Assembly: GCF_020283565.1 (NCBI RefSeq)
Contig: NC_060059.1
Coordinates: forward strand, 50,845,157 to 50,909,156
Source: Trifolium pratense
Lineage: Eukaryota > Streptophyta > Magnoliopsida > Fabales > Fabaceae
DNA length: 64,000 bases
Direction of reading: 5' to 3'
The notes under the pieces were generated by a model. It worked only from the letters and a program-made list of their open reading frames with translations, searched no databases and was not told the origin of the DNA. Positions 1-10,316 of this stretch are shown here, piece after piece (position 1 is the first letter of the stretch; every line of letters starts with the position of its first letter). A program made the translations under genes and the position numbers.

Positions 1-640
1 TTTTTCTTTCATAAATCTTATTCAAATTTTTTAAAAAATAAAAAACCTTCAAAATAACTAATAGAATGACTTTTCTTTTTTATAAAAAGAGTTAAATAAG
101 TTTTTCGTCCCTACAAATATATTGAATTTGGTTTTATTCCCTAAAAATAAAAATGAGATGTTTTCAATCCCTAAAAAAAATTGTTTTATTATTTGTCGGA
201 TGTATGTTGTTTATCATTACAAAATGTTAACCTTCTAAGTTTAGTCCTTACATAATTTCTATTAAATTTTTAGTCCCCGTAAAATAATCATGCATTCAGT
301 TTTGGTCCATACAACTAAGACAACATGTATTTTTTTTAATGATTTTTTAGCATGTATATTTTTTTATTTAGAACATTATAAAAAATTTCTCAAAAAAAAA
401 AAAAATTAAAAATTTGATTCCTATCTCACGATTTTTGTTAGTTTTATCTTGAACTTTTGCCAATTAAAAAAAATCATATTTAATTCATATAATGTTAACA
501 AATTCTAAATTTTAGTAAATAAAATTTATATGATATTTTAAACATGTCTATAAAAAACCATTCAAATATTATAATAATATAAACATGAATACTAAAACTC
601 ATTCAAAAATTAAGGAGTACACATGAGTTGACTTTAAAGC
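1..640. other. AT-rich intergenic DNA, no gene seen
   Basis: No coding exon is recognisable. Phrases such as 'tcgtccctac' and 'ttccctaaaa' between 100 and 330 resemble the 'fixed-phrase' ends common in legume Mutator-like or MITE elements, but I cannot pair two ends here. Confidence 0.4.
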
Positions 641-649
641 AAGGACCAA

Positions 650-1095
650 AAGTTGGACAAAATAAAAGATGAAAATGACTTTGATAAGAGAGTCAAAGAG
701 TGCTTGAAATTGTTAGGAGAGAAGTGGATGGGGCCCGAACGGTTTGTGTCAATCCACTAAATCGACTCGGGATATCGACTGACGCGGATTATTATGGTGG
801 CCCACCCCTTGTTTGTTGAAATGTTCGCGGAGACATCATCATCACGATTCTGGACGGCAACGCGCGCCGTTTCGGCGTGATTCGACACTTGCATGCTCCT
901 TGCGTCGACCTGTGGGCTCCCCATTCGACCCGTCTTGAAACATGGATCAAAGAGTCTGACTTGTGTGCGAGTCAGCGAACATTTTCGCTAATTGGAGGGA
1001 TCCTCTTGTGGGTTGCATCGCTAGCCGACCCCAATCTTCTGTGAAGGGTTCGAGTGAGAGCATAGCATTCCTGTTAAGACCAAAAAGATGGAGAA
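650..1095 (+). pseudogene. Degenerate 25S (26S) rRNA gene fragment
   Basis: The stretch reads as the domain I-II part of plant large-subunit rRNA in forward orientation. Recognisable rRNA blocks include 'gagagtcaaagagtgcttga' (about 692), 'gcgcgccg' with flanking match (about 860), 'gggctccccattcga' and 'cccgtcttgaaac' (about 912-940), 'gtgtgcgagtca' (about 963) and 'gaagggttcgagtg' (about 1043). The copy is clearly non-functional: it is a fragment, and AT-biased substitutions and small indels are scattered through it, as expected for an old methylated rDNA insertion. It is cut at 1095 by a solo LTR, and a few more rRNA-like bases ('gtgaacta') follow the LTR at 2352. The match is from memory of plant 25S sequence, not an alignment. 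Confidence 0.8.
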
Positions 1096-2351
1096 TGACG
1101 GTAACTCTGCAAGTGCACAAAATCGCTACCAAATAATAAAGTGATAAGTTATCATTCTCCACAAGGATTGTGCCAAAGTTACTAGTTTCGCTTAGGAATA
1201 TGGATAGTTGTCTTCCTTTGTTTGTTTAAGAAGGTATCTTTGCGGGTACTTTAGTAAATACAGGAAATATATGCAGAAATTAAATGACTGAAAAGTAAAT
1301 GTTGTGTGTGTGACCACACGGGGTGGTTAAGTGTGGTCGGATCCCTCCCTTACTCCTGTTTGGTTGCTCAATTATTTCTCTCTCCTAGGATTTAGACTAT
1401 TGAAAATAGGTGCGATGTATTTATTATTTGTGTCTATTTTTATTACAAACTTCTACAGAGCCTAGTTAAAGGTTACCCTACTTTATTTAGACACCCTGAT
1501 TCAGAACTCCATTTTTTCGTTAAAACTTTGGTCTCATCGCCCTAGGGACCCCTAAATTATAAGTTGTAACGTTTGCCTAAAACTAGTCACCTACCCACAG
1601 ACATACTCTACAAGGTAGAATTTAACGTTCTATTCCAATCTTATACTAAGACCGCATATATTGAATTTAATGCTCTCATGTAGGCCTTAGCACGCTGTCC
1701 TTCGGTCGGGATTACTAACTTCGTTTCCTATTCGATATCCATTAGGTCCTTCGATATCCACTAGGTCCTTAGTAGAAATAATTGAATTTATATAAACAAC
1801 TAATATAAATAGTACAACCAAGCATTCGTAAGGGAGTTTCTCGACTCCACCTAACCTAGGAAAAATAAATTACAAATACAGAAAGAAAAGAACCTTATTG
1901 GCCTTGGAGTTCCTTGACCTCCTTGCCTTCTCCTTAGAGTTCTCCTACTCTAGAGTGAATATTCAAAGTATTGAATATTTTGGAATGTTTGTGAATGAAT
2001 AATAGTGGAGGAAGGAGGCTCTATTTATAGTTTTACAGCTAGGATTTTTTGCTTATTTTTCAAGTCATCATAGTGCCACGATGACAAGCCATCGTGCCAC
2101 GATGGTAAAGATTTTCAGCAGATTTTCTTCAATTTTAACCGTCTTCTCATCGCGCCACGTTGAACCTCATCGTGTGTACGATGGTGCGCTGCTTTATTCC
2201 ATTTTTGCCCTTTTTTGCTGCTTTTTCCACTTTTCTTGCTTCTGGTCCTTGTGTCTTCACTTTTCCCGATATTTGCTTGCTTTTGGTCTTTAATTACTAT
2301 AAAAACTACTCTAATCTACTACTAAAAACATCATATAATTGGTTGTCATCA
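1096..2351 (-). mobile_element. Solo LTR, long-LTR retrotransposon family (copy 1)
   Basis: On the minus strand this begins TGATGACA and ends in GTCA, after the phrase 'gtgcacttgcag' that is typical of the 3' end of Ty3/gypsy Tat/Ogre-type LTRs. Near its end it carries 'ggcacaatccttgtggag', another hallmark of those LTRs. Both ends match copies 2 and 3 at 13492-14753 and 19029-20668. No internal region, primer-binding site or pol adjoins it, so it is a solo LTR. The flanks are gagaa (1091-1095) and gtgaa (2352-2356), a 5-bp duplication with one mismatch. The rRNA sequence predicts gtgaa at this place, so the left copy seems to have mutated. It contains short 'atcgtgccacgatg' palindromic motifs (about 2068-2105) and a solo TATA-like leader. 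Confidence 0.75.
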
Positions 2352-2356
2352 GTGAA

Positions 2357-3217
2357 CTAGATAATTGGGTCAATTTGAATTTAAAATTTACAATCGATTT
2401 ATTTTTTAACCTGATTATAATAATTATTAAAATTTAAGACAGTGTAATTTTAAAATAATTTTTTATATTAATTTAAATTAATTAAGGCTATGTTTGACAA
2501 CAAAATAATGGATGAGCTTATAGCGAATAACTATTTTATAATGCTTAAATTAGCTGATTAAATTTATATTTTTTTCATAAAATTAGTGGTTGAATTTGTT
2601 TATAAATAATAATTAATGACAGAAAAAATGTATATATATATATATATATATATTTTAATATTTAGTTATTCTAAGTAATTAAAATGACGGGGTAAATAAA
2701 TATTTTAAGTAAAATGTATAATTTTTTTTTAATTTTTAGTTATTTTAAGTAAAATGAATAAGGGCTCTCGTTTGAATTGACTTATTTTTTAACTTATACA
2801 AAATAACTTAAGAAAATAAATAAATATTCATGTGTTATTTATAATCTTGTCATAGTAGTTTATAAAAAAATAATTTATGAAGATACAATTTTCGCTAGTG
2901 AAAACTTATAAATTAACATAAAAGTTTATTTATTTGCACAAAGTATTTTTCATAAGCTTAAAAATAAATCAAAATAAACTAAAGGCGGTAAAAATAAGTT
3001 ATTGCTCGTTTTTTTTCAAGAAAATGGTTAATCCTCGTGAATTTATAAGGTACTATAAGTTATAACTTACTATAAGCTCAAAGTTATCAAAGAGTCCATT
3101 AATTTTTTATAATTAAATTATATTTTACTAGTTCTAAACACAATAAACAGACTAATAATTTATTTCAATATATTTTAATTACATATAGAAATATAAAAAA
3201 TGAAACTTTAATTAGTA
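2357..3217. other. AT-rich intergenic DNA with decayed MITE-like sequence
   Basis: There is no gene. A short TA microsatellite lies at 2629-2652. The phrases 'ggctatgtttgacaac' (about 2486) and 'gggctctcgtttgaattgac' (about 2762) resemble the ends of 'gtttgga'-type legume MITEs. Confidence 0.4.
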
Positions 3218-3347
3218 TCTATATATATAATTCTTAAATAGTTCTCCTAACCCTAATCCACTTAGACCAATTAAATTGTTTCATTTAGCCACATCATCCA
3301 TTTAAATCCAATTAAACCACTCTACAATGCCACATCATTTCTACTTA

Positions 3348-3381
<34 letters not shown>

Positions 3382-3536
3382 TCATCTCTATGCTTTTCAT
3401 ATTCTACATTTATAAAATTATGACTTTTTAATATACACTCACTCAAGCCTTTACTTAGCCTTTTAGTTTTTTTTGATGAATATAATAACTTTTGCTTACT
3501 ATATTATAATAAGAAGAATAAAAAAATACACACTAA
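3218..3536 (+). mobile_element. Helitron 5' end fragment (older copy)
   Basis: A 5' terminus beginning TCTATATATATAATTC follows an A at 3217. It shares the next 'atagttctcct' with the start of the Helitron at 3537. No matching CTAG 3' end of its own is seen before 3537, so this is either a truncated copy or an outer copy into which the second inserted. It holds a TTA microsatellite at 3349-3382. Confidence 0.55.
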
Positions 3537-4290
3537 TCTATATATATAATTCCTAGATAGTTCTCCTACTATCCATCTTAACCCTAATCCACATCACCCA
3601 CTTACATCCAATTAAATCACACAATAATGCCACATCACTTCCTTATATTATATCATTTTCATCTCTATTTTTTTTTGTTTCCACATCACTTCCTTATATT
3701 ATATCATTCTCATCTCTATTTTTTTTTTTATATTATATCAATCTCATAATAAATAATAAAGAATTATGTTTCTCCAATTATCCAAAAATTGATGTCACAA
3801 GATGTTACAATTTTCTACATTATTATTGAATTATACCTCTCCAATTATCCAAAAATTGATGTCACAAGATGTTACACTTTTCTACATTATTATAACATTT
3901 CTTAGTGACAATGAAGATGAACATAGTTGGATTCTCTTTCAACATTTATCCCATTTAAATGTCAACCGTTTTCATAGAAACAACAAAGAGTTTATAATTT
4001 AGTCACACAAAAAAATACGAAGAGTGTATACATTATTGACTTAATTACATTATAATTTTAGAGAAGAGTGAAGGTTATGCAAAAAGTTAGGTTATGGGAT
4101 TGAAATATATAATAACCATTATCATTATCATATTTCATTCAATTTTAGTGTGTCGCCTATGCGTTGCACTATTGCATTGGCTGGCGCACCCCACAAAAAA
4201 AAATTCATTCAATTTTGATGGTCCGTACTCATTCTCTATACATATAGGTATATATATTGGTTGGAGGAAGTGATAAGTACATCACTTTTA

Positions 4291-4342
<52 letters not shown>

Positions 4343-4422
4343 TTCATTTTATAATACTTATTTTCAACATTATAATATAAAATACCACATAACACCTGTG
4401 CATCGCACGGGTGTGGGACTAG
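3537..4422 (+). mobile_element. Non-autonomous Helitron
   Basis: The element starts TCTATATATATAATTC just after an A (3536) and ends CTAG just before a T (4423), the A|T insertion site of Helitrons. About 10 bases before the CTAG lies an 8-bp stem hairpin, 'acctgtgc-atc-gcacgggt' (4394-4412). It encodes no Rep/helicase and is 886 bp long, so it is non-autonomous. Two internal segments are tandemly duplicated: 'ccacatcacttccttatat' at about 3629 and 3681, and 'ccaattatccaaaaattgat' at about 3775 and 3841. A long TTA tract sits at 4288-4342. Confidence 0.7.
4288..4342. repeat. (TTA)n microsatellite
   Basis: An uninterrupted TTA/ATT trinucleotide run of about 18 units lies inside the Helitron near its 3' end. 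Confidence 0.95.
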
Positions 4423-4702
4423 TATTTTTCAAAGAACAAATATGGCGTTTGTAAACTTTGAGAAGATGAACAGCACACTTAATTGATCATAGGAATTGCT
4501 AAAAGTTGCAATTAATGTATTTAGGCTGAATATGTAATTATACATAATATCATGTACTAATCTACTATAAATAATAGTGGTGGCACAAATTTCTAGTTTG
4601 ACAACTTGGATGGGTAGTAGCATGGGTAAGGATATCAATGGGTAGATAAGAATTTGCCTTAAAAAAAGCTTTCCATAAAAAAAAAAGAGCTTAATTGTTG
4701 TG

Positions 4703-4856
4703 CAGTGTCAGTGTAAAATTATTTTACACATGCATTCAATATAATGTGTTGCTACATCATTTAATAAATGTGACACATCATGTGTTTTAAAACACATTAT
4801 ATGACGTGTAAATATATTATTGGATGCTTGTGTAAAATAATTTTATATTGACGATG
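4703..4856. mobile_element. Short TIR element (MITE)
   Basis: About 28-bp imperfect terminal inverted repeats, 'cagtgtcagtgtaaaatt..' on the left and '..aattttatattgacgatg' on the right, enclose about 100 bp of AT-rich sequence. An inner inverted pair, 'atgtgttttaaaacacat', is also present. I see no coding potential and could not fix the target duplication. Confidence 0.6.
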
Positions 4857-5061
4857 TATATAAATTAAATTCTAATATGAAGTACTTAAAAATATTAATG
4901 TTTCCCTAAACTTCATATACCAAGTAATTCAACCTAAAACAAAATATTACAATATCAAATTGTTCATATCTAAAACATACTTCAAATATACTAAAGTACT
5001 CAATGATTACCATACTTCAAAAGATACCAAAGTACCACATGATAAATCATTAAAATCTAAT

Positions 5062-5409
5062 TTAGGGGCGGGGTTCATGACTTGCTGAAGAAGGTCTTCC
5101 TTCTTTAGGAGAGTCCATGTCTGAAACCTGAAATTTAAACCCATAAAAAATGAATACTACAAAAAAGACTATTATCTCATTTAGGGGCACGGTTCACAAG
5201 ACTATATATATCATCTTTCACAAGACCATACATAGTCATAAATATTTATATACTAGTTTTTAAATTGTTAAGTTTTGAATTAATTACCTCATTGCCTCTA
5301 GAATATAAAGCAAATTGTTGCGCTAGCATAGCAACTTGTTCCTCTAAAGATCTAACTTTAGCATTAGTTACATCCAACTCCTGCCTCATGATGAGATCCT
5401 CATCGGTCG
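5062..5409 (-). pseudogene. Two terminal exons of a coiled-coil protein, probably En/Spm-type transposase-related
   Basis: On the minus strand an exon at 5409-5288 (acceptor ..aaaatag, donor gtaatt) encodes TDEDLIMRQELD, then KVRSLEEQVAMLAQQFAL, a short coiled coil. The last exon at 5127-5062 (acceptor ..atttcag) encodes VSDMDSPKEGRPSSASHEPRP and a stop. The reading phase is maintained across the 160-bp intron. This layout resembles the C-terminal tail of plant Ptta/En/Spm (Transposase_24) proteins, but I recognise only the style, not a conserved domain. No upstream exons are found nearby, so it is treated as a fragment. A partial repeat of the last-exon end ('ttaggggcacggttca') sits at about 5180. 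Confidence 0.4.
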
Positions 5410-5837
5410 CTATTTTAGAATTTTTTTTAATTAAGTTTTAATAAAATTTTATTAGTTTAGTGTTTAATTTAAAGTCATTTTAAATAAATTGCAAGTTTTG
5501 ATTTATTAAGTCAAATAAATATTTTTCTCTATTAAAATAATATTTTGTATAGTTTTTATTTTCTTTGTTCAACTTAATAATATGTTTATGGGTGAGTGTG
5601 GTGTGAATAGTAAATTAAAAGATAAAGACATTTGCTTATATTGACACTTGGCCCAGTAGAAAAAGCCTTTAGGTCTTGAAATTGAAGGACACATGAAAAA
5701 GGAATGGACAACAACATAGTGCTGGTGGCTATAAGAAAGAGGAAGAACACATGAACAGGAGGGGAGTTACGCTGGGAAAGAAAAGGAGAAACAGAGGAAC
5801 AGTGCGATAGAAGAGAGATTGACGTGGGTGACACCAT

Positions 5838-6557
5838 GATGCAAGTTCTTGGTTCTATTTTCTTTCTTTCACTGTTTATTTAGTTTAATGTGTAGCTAAA
5901 TTGTCTTCCATTGGGTTTTGTAAGATGAACTTGTATGAATCTATGAGTTTCACATGTTAGTTTTGTATTGATACTCTTTTGATTAATTCAATTTTCTATT
6001 CAATCAATATTTGTGTTTAATGCTTATGTGCATTGATGAATGTTCATGTATGATTTGAGATTCATATTGATTAAGAGATTAATTCTATGAATTGGACCTA
6101 AATTGATCGTTCAACCTTGTAATTGATCTAGAAATAGAGAATTAGGGGTTGTGACTTATGGTTTAACGTTCAATGTTTGCCTATTTTAACTATTCAATTG
6201 GCCTAAGAGATTAGAGGATTATAGTGTAAAATAGTGAGTTATACACCATGAGAATGAGTATAGTGGCTTAGTTGAACTGTCGTGATAATTGAATTGATCA
6301 TCATAAGGGTATTAGACGCTAACATCCATAGTGAAATATGAGGGATTCGAAACAAACCCAATCTTTTTTTTTAATTGTTGAATTCAATATTTTTACTTTC
6401 AAATTGTCAAACAACTTGCAGTGCAAACCCCCCAAATGTATTTTAATTTCCTCTTAAGTAATAGTTTAATTGTTTTGCTTTATATTAATCTCAATCCCTG
6501 AGGATCGATAATTTTTACTACTAGCGATTATTTTGTATACTTGCAAAATTTCTATCA
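5838..6557 (+). mobile_element. LTR fragment of Ty3/gypsy Tat/Ogre or Athila type
   Basis: The stretch ends with 'gaggatcgataatttttac' followed by 'attttgtatacttgcaaa' and '..ctatca', the typical 3' end of long plant gypsy LTRs (compare copies at 1096, 13492 and 19029, which are only distantly similar). No PBS or gag follows. The left boundary is uncertain and no target duplication was found. Confidence 0.45.
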
Positions 6558-6849
6558 CCTCACACAGGAATAACTTCCCCATTACCACAACCAGATGAAG
6601 ATGCATCTCTCTTGATCAGCTCTTCCAAGGTATTGAGATGGGAGAACACCAAACCTCATGCCTCGAACACGTTCGAGATGTTCTTTTCCAAAAACTACGA
6701 TGTATGCATCACCATTTAGAGAAGAATTTTCTTGACGATGTGTTTTTAACTCCTCATGTATAGTGGAAACTATAAAATTACATGTTCGACAATAGACATA
6801 GGGAAACTATAAAATTATTCTAAACAGACGGCTGCCCAGCCTCAAGCAT

Positions 6850-7603
6850 CAGTTATTGGCAACAAATACAAATAGTTTGCAAGGCAGACAACAAAAAGAA
6901 GAAACATGTGGTGTAGATGTGGATCAAAGTATATATAGAAGCATGATAGGAAGTCTTTTATATCTTACTGCAAGCAGGCCTGATATTGCTTTTGCAGTTG
7001 GTGTTTGTGCTAGATACCAAGCTGCACCAAAGATGAGATGAGTCATCTGACTCAAGTGAAGAGGATCCTAAAATATGTAAGTGGAACTTGTGATTATGGT
7101 ATGATGTACTCTCATGGTGAAGACTCTATGCTAGTAGGATACCGTGATGCTATTGGGCTGGTAGTGCCGATGATAGAAAAAGCACTTCTGAAGGTTGTTT
7201 CTTCCTTGAAAATAATTTGATTTCATGGTTTAGCAAGAAACAAAACAGTGTATCTCTCTCTACTGCTGAAGCAGAATATATTGTAGCTGGAAGTGATTGT
7301 TTCCAATTGCTATGGATGAAACAAATGTTGAAAGAATATAATATTGAGCAAGATGTCATGACACTATATTGTGACAATTTGAGCGCCATAAATATTTCAA
7401 AAAATCCAGTTCAACATAGTAGAACAAAGCATATTGATATCAGACATCACTTCATTAGAGATCTTGTGGATGATAAAATTGTAACTCTAGAACATGTTGC
7501 CACCGAGAATCAACTGGCAGATATTTTAACTAAGGCATTGTATGCAATTAAATTTGAAAATTTAAGAGGCAAACTTGGTATTTGCCTATTTGAGGATTTA
7601 TAG
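6850..7603 (+). pseudogene. Sirevirus-type copia pol 3' end (RT tail and RNase H), frameshifted
   Basis: Three consecutive frames give the end of a Ty1/copia polyprotein. SIYRSMIGSLLYLTASRPDI (from about 6925) is the RT-RNase H linker. HLTQVKRILKYVSGTCDYGM (about 7043) and then ISWFSKKQNSVSLSTAEAEY (about 7220) belong to RNase H, followed by YCDNLSAINISKNPVQHSRT. The final RHHFIRDLVDDKIV..ADILTKAL..FENLRGKLGICL is the signature tail of the SIRE/Sirevirus lineage. Two frameshifts (near 7040 and 7150-7217) make it non-functional. Everything upstream of the RT tail is missing. Right after it comes an env-like frame, as expected for Sireviruses. Confidence 0.85.
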
Positions 7604-7850
7604 CAATTACTGCATATAAGGCGTGCAACTGTTTTTCCCTCTCTCCAAATTATTGTGCACGCTATTCAAAGGAGGTTATTAATTTTTGTTTGCAATCATC
7701 TCTCCCACACACCCCCATTCACGCATACCAACACTGCTTTCAACTTCTCTCTCTCACGCACCAGAAACCAAGGAACTTTTTCTATCAACTTTTCAAATTC
7801 CCGTGTTCTTCTGTACTCTCATCGCGATCAAATCTCCTAACAAAATCGCT

Positions 7851-8486
7851 ATGTCTAAATCAACAAGGTCGTCTATTGCGAAGAAAAATCAAGGATCATC
7901 AGTGCCTGACAGTGTTCCCTCTCCTAAAATCACTCAAGTTGATCCAGTATCTATTGTTTTGCCTCAAGAACCCAAGAAGATGAGGACGAAATATGTGGTT
8001 GTTCGACCAAAGAGGATTCCAATAGTAAGTGTAATTTCTACTTCTCCTGAACTTAATAAATATTCCGATAATAGGAGAATGAAATCAACCGCCGGTAGAA
8101 ATAAGGGTATATCTAAAGCCCAATTTAATGTTGTTGATGAACCTGATAGTGTTGATGGCACGGATGTTGGTGCTAAAACCCTAGGAGAGGATAAAATAGA
8201 AGAAACCCTAGGTAAATATACTGCAGACACTACTGATGGTGTCAACACCAGTGTACCTCATACTGGTGGTATTACAGACAATCAGGGTGGTTCCTCTAAT
8301 GCTAAGTTTTGGTCTGATGATGATAATGATGGGGTACCAGACAATGAAACCCCTAAAAATGTAAATGTACAGGAAAAGGTTGTTCTTGAAACTCCTGAAG
8401 TTGATGTTAGGAGTGAAAAGGAGAAGCGTCTTAAGAATGTGATGCATAGTAATGCATTTGATACTCACACTATTGTGAACTCTTAA
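7851..8486 (+). pseudogene. Sirevirus env-like third ORF, truncated
   Basis: The frame starts MSKSTRSSIAKKNQ at 7851, 248 bp after the pol stop, and encodes 211 codons rich in S, K, D and V. It has a basic N-terminus (KKMRTKYVVVRPKRIP) and an acidic C-half. I see no motif of known function. In the Sirevirus lineage a non-conserved 'env-like' frame follows pol, and this position is the main reason for the call. The stop TAA at 8484 looks like a nonsense mutation: the same frame stays open (EESMKTVSENFDDAPTKK..) to about 8608, where it runs into antisense copia gag. The frame also extends upstream in phase to 7686, but the ATG at 7851 begins the biased composition. Confidence 0.5.
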
Positions 8487-8594
8487 TCAGAGGAGAGTAT
8501 GAAAACTGTCTCTGAGAATTTTGATGATGCACCAACTAAGAAGGACACATGTGCAAACAACAATGTGAATGATCTAGATGATGACCGAGATCCT

Positions 8595-9045
8595 CTCCCA
8601 GCAATCTGATTTGTGAAACCACCTTCGAAATTCTGTCAGAAAATTCTCTAAGAGTTTCAGTTTCTTTCATTTTTAGTGCTTCAAACTCTTTTCTCAAGTT
8701 CAACACTTGCACCTTCTTTGTTCTTTCACTCCCTTTTAACTCCTCTTTCAACTTGTCCCAAGCTTCTTTTGCAGTCTCAAGATTCAAGATCTTGATAAAT
8801 ATATCATCATGTAGAGCTGCATGTATTATGGCAAGTTCTCTCCCTTCTTTTGCCACTTCCTCATTGTGATTTCTTATTTGAGCTATTGTTGGGTTATTTG
8901 GAAGAGGTGGTGGGGTGCTTCCATTTCCACAACATCCCATAAATCTTTGAGCTCTCAAATAAGTTTTCATTTTTGCAGCCCACAAATGATAGTTTTCTCC
9001 TACAAACATAGTAAGTGGAGGTAAAGAACTATTGTTGGAAGCCAT
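8595..9045 (-). pseudogene. Copia gag N-terminal part (UBN2/DUF4219 type), truncated
   Basis: The frame begins MASNNSSLPPLTMFVGENYH at 9045 and continues with the gag hallmarks W..KMKTYLRAQ, AIIHAALHDDIFIKILNLET, AKEAWDKLKEEL, KKVQVLNLRKEFEALKMKE and ETLREFSDRISKVVSQIRLL. This is the retrotransposon gag (UBN2) domain, about 150 residues. Homology stops at LLGED (about 8595), and the rest of the frame is the antisense of the env-like ORF, so the element is truncated here: zinc knuckle, protease, integrase and RT are all missing. Upstream lie a tRNA-Met-type PBS and an LTR. Confidence 0.85.
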
Positions 9046-9122
9046 TTATGGTGTATAAAGGTTTTTTTGTGAAAGTTTTCTTACTGGTTTTGTTTCCTCA
9101 CAGACTCGTTAAGATCAATGAA

Positions 9123-9135
9123 GCTCTTGATACCA
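9123..9135 (-). other. Primer-binding site (tRNA-Met type)
   Basis: On the minus strand TGGTATCAAGAGC directly follows the LTR end, resembling the initiator-tRNA-Met PBS (TGGTATCAGAGC) of plant copia elements. Confidence 0.8.
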
Positions 9136-9477
9136 TGTAAGAAAAAACAAAGGCTATTGTAAAGTGATGGAGAAGAAGGTTAGAGGAACTAGAAAACTAG
9201 AAAAACAATAAAGTTTTGGAGGAAGATATTATTTTACTGATACTTGGATGATATAAAGTACATTTTGAACTCCTATTTACATGGGAAGGAGTAACTACAA
9301 TAACTTACATGCATGAAGACAAGTGTTACAAGTAAAACATGCAACAAGACAAGTGTAAGGGAAATTACATGCAATGATACAAGTGGTAAAGAAAAACTAC
9401 ATGCAACAATACAAGTGTACACATGCAACAAACTAAGTGTATCACATGCAAAATGAGAAAATTATCAATTTCTAACA
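9136..9477 (-). mobile_element. 5' LTR of the truncated copia element
   Basis: On the minus strand the LTR runs TGTTAGAAATTG .. TTTTTTCTTACA, 342 bp, with short terminal inverted repeats (TGTTAGAA / TTCTTACA). PBS and gag follow in the same orientation. The 3' LTR is absent. Confidence 0.75.
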
Positions 9478-9954
9478 TTACTTCTTGGTAAAATTGAATA
9501 TATGAACACTATATTAGTTCTAAAATCAATACCTAAACTAACTAATACATCTCTTATTTGTGCAATTTAAAATCAGAAACTTAAACATTATATTAGTTCT
9601 AAAATCAATACCTAAACTAATTAATACATCTCTTGGTTGCTACCGAGTAATTGAGGAATGAATGAATTTGTGATGTCGTGCACAGTGTTTTTTTTGTTTC
9701 TTCAACCCAACACAACAGAAAAGGTATGATAGTAATTTGGATTCTTGGATGTTATTGCTAGGCTAAGAAATATTAAATTATTGAGTTAAGTGAAGGAGAG
9801 AATGAGAAAAGAAAAGAGGGTGTGGTCAGTGGTGTCATGATACTTGTATGGTATGATGTGGGTAATGGAGAATGGTTGGGACTGAGTTTGTTATGTTTTC
9901 TTATATTAGGTTATATAGGAGAGTGATAGCAACTATTAGGAGTTTGTGCTAACA
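9478..9954. other. Intergenic, short direct duplication
   Basis: The phrase 'attagttctaaaatcaatac' is present twice (about 9512 and 9593). Nothing else is recognised. Confidence 0.4.
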
Positions 9955-10243
9955 ATGAGAGAATACTAGTAGTTTGTACAATAAAAAAGGTAGTTTACAT
10001 TTAATATTAAATGTCATAAAAGCACTTGATTTTTTAGATCTTTCGTGAATGAAATGAAAAAAAAGAAGTGATATTTTACCGCTCATAATGTCAGTTGAAA
10101 ATTAGTTTAATATTATGAGCGGTAAAATATTACTTTTTTTTCATTTCATTCACGAAAGATCTAAAAAATCAAGTGCTTTTATGACATTTAATATTAAATG
10201 TAAACTACCTTTTTTATTGTACAAACTACTAGTATTCTCTCAT
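9955..10243. repeat. Near-perfect palindrome A (135-bp arms)
   Basis: The left arm 9955-10089 is nearly the exact reverse complement of 10112-10243, with a 22-bp loop. The arms contain 'ctactagtattctctcat' at the outer end and 'attatgagcggtaaaat' at the inner end. A transcript would fold into a long hairpin. Confidence 0.9.
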
Positions 10244-10266
10244 ATATCATCAATAAATAAACCTAA

Positions 10267-10268
<2 letters not shown>

Positions 10269-10314
<46 letters not shown>
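10269..10314. repeat. (TA)n microsatellite
   Basis: A pure TA run of about 23 units lies between palindromes A and B. Confidence 0.95.

Positions 10315-10316
<2 letters not shown>

Noticed and set aside
4257..4454. Open frame with a poly-Leu stretch
   Set aside because: It is the TTA repeat at the Helitron 3' end; no start context or family.
7851..8486. Viral envelope gene or integrated virus
   Set aside because: It is the env-like frame of a Sirevirus retrotransposon by position after the Sirevirus pol tail; no fusion peptide or clear membrane anchor is visible, so no viral call is justified.
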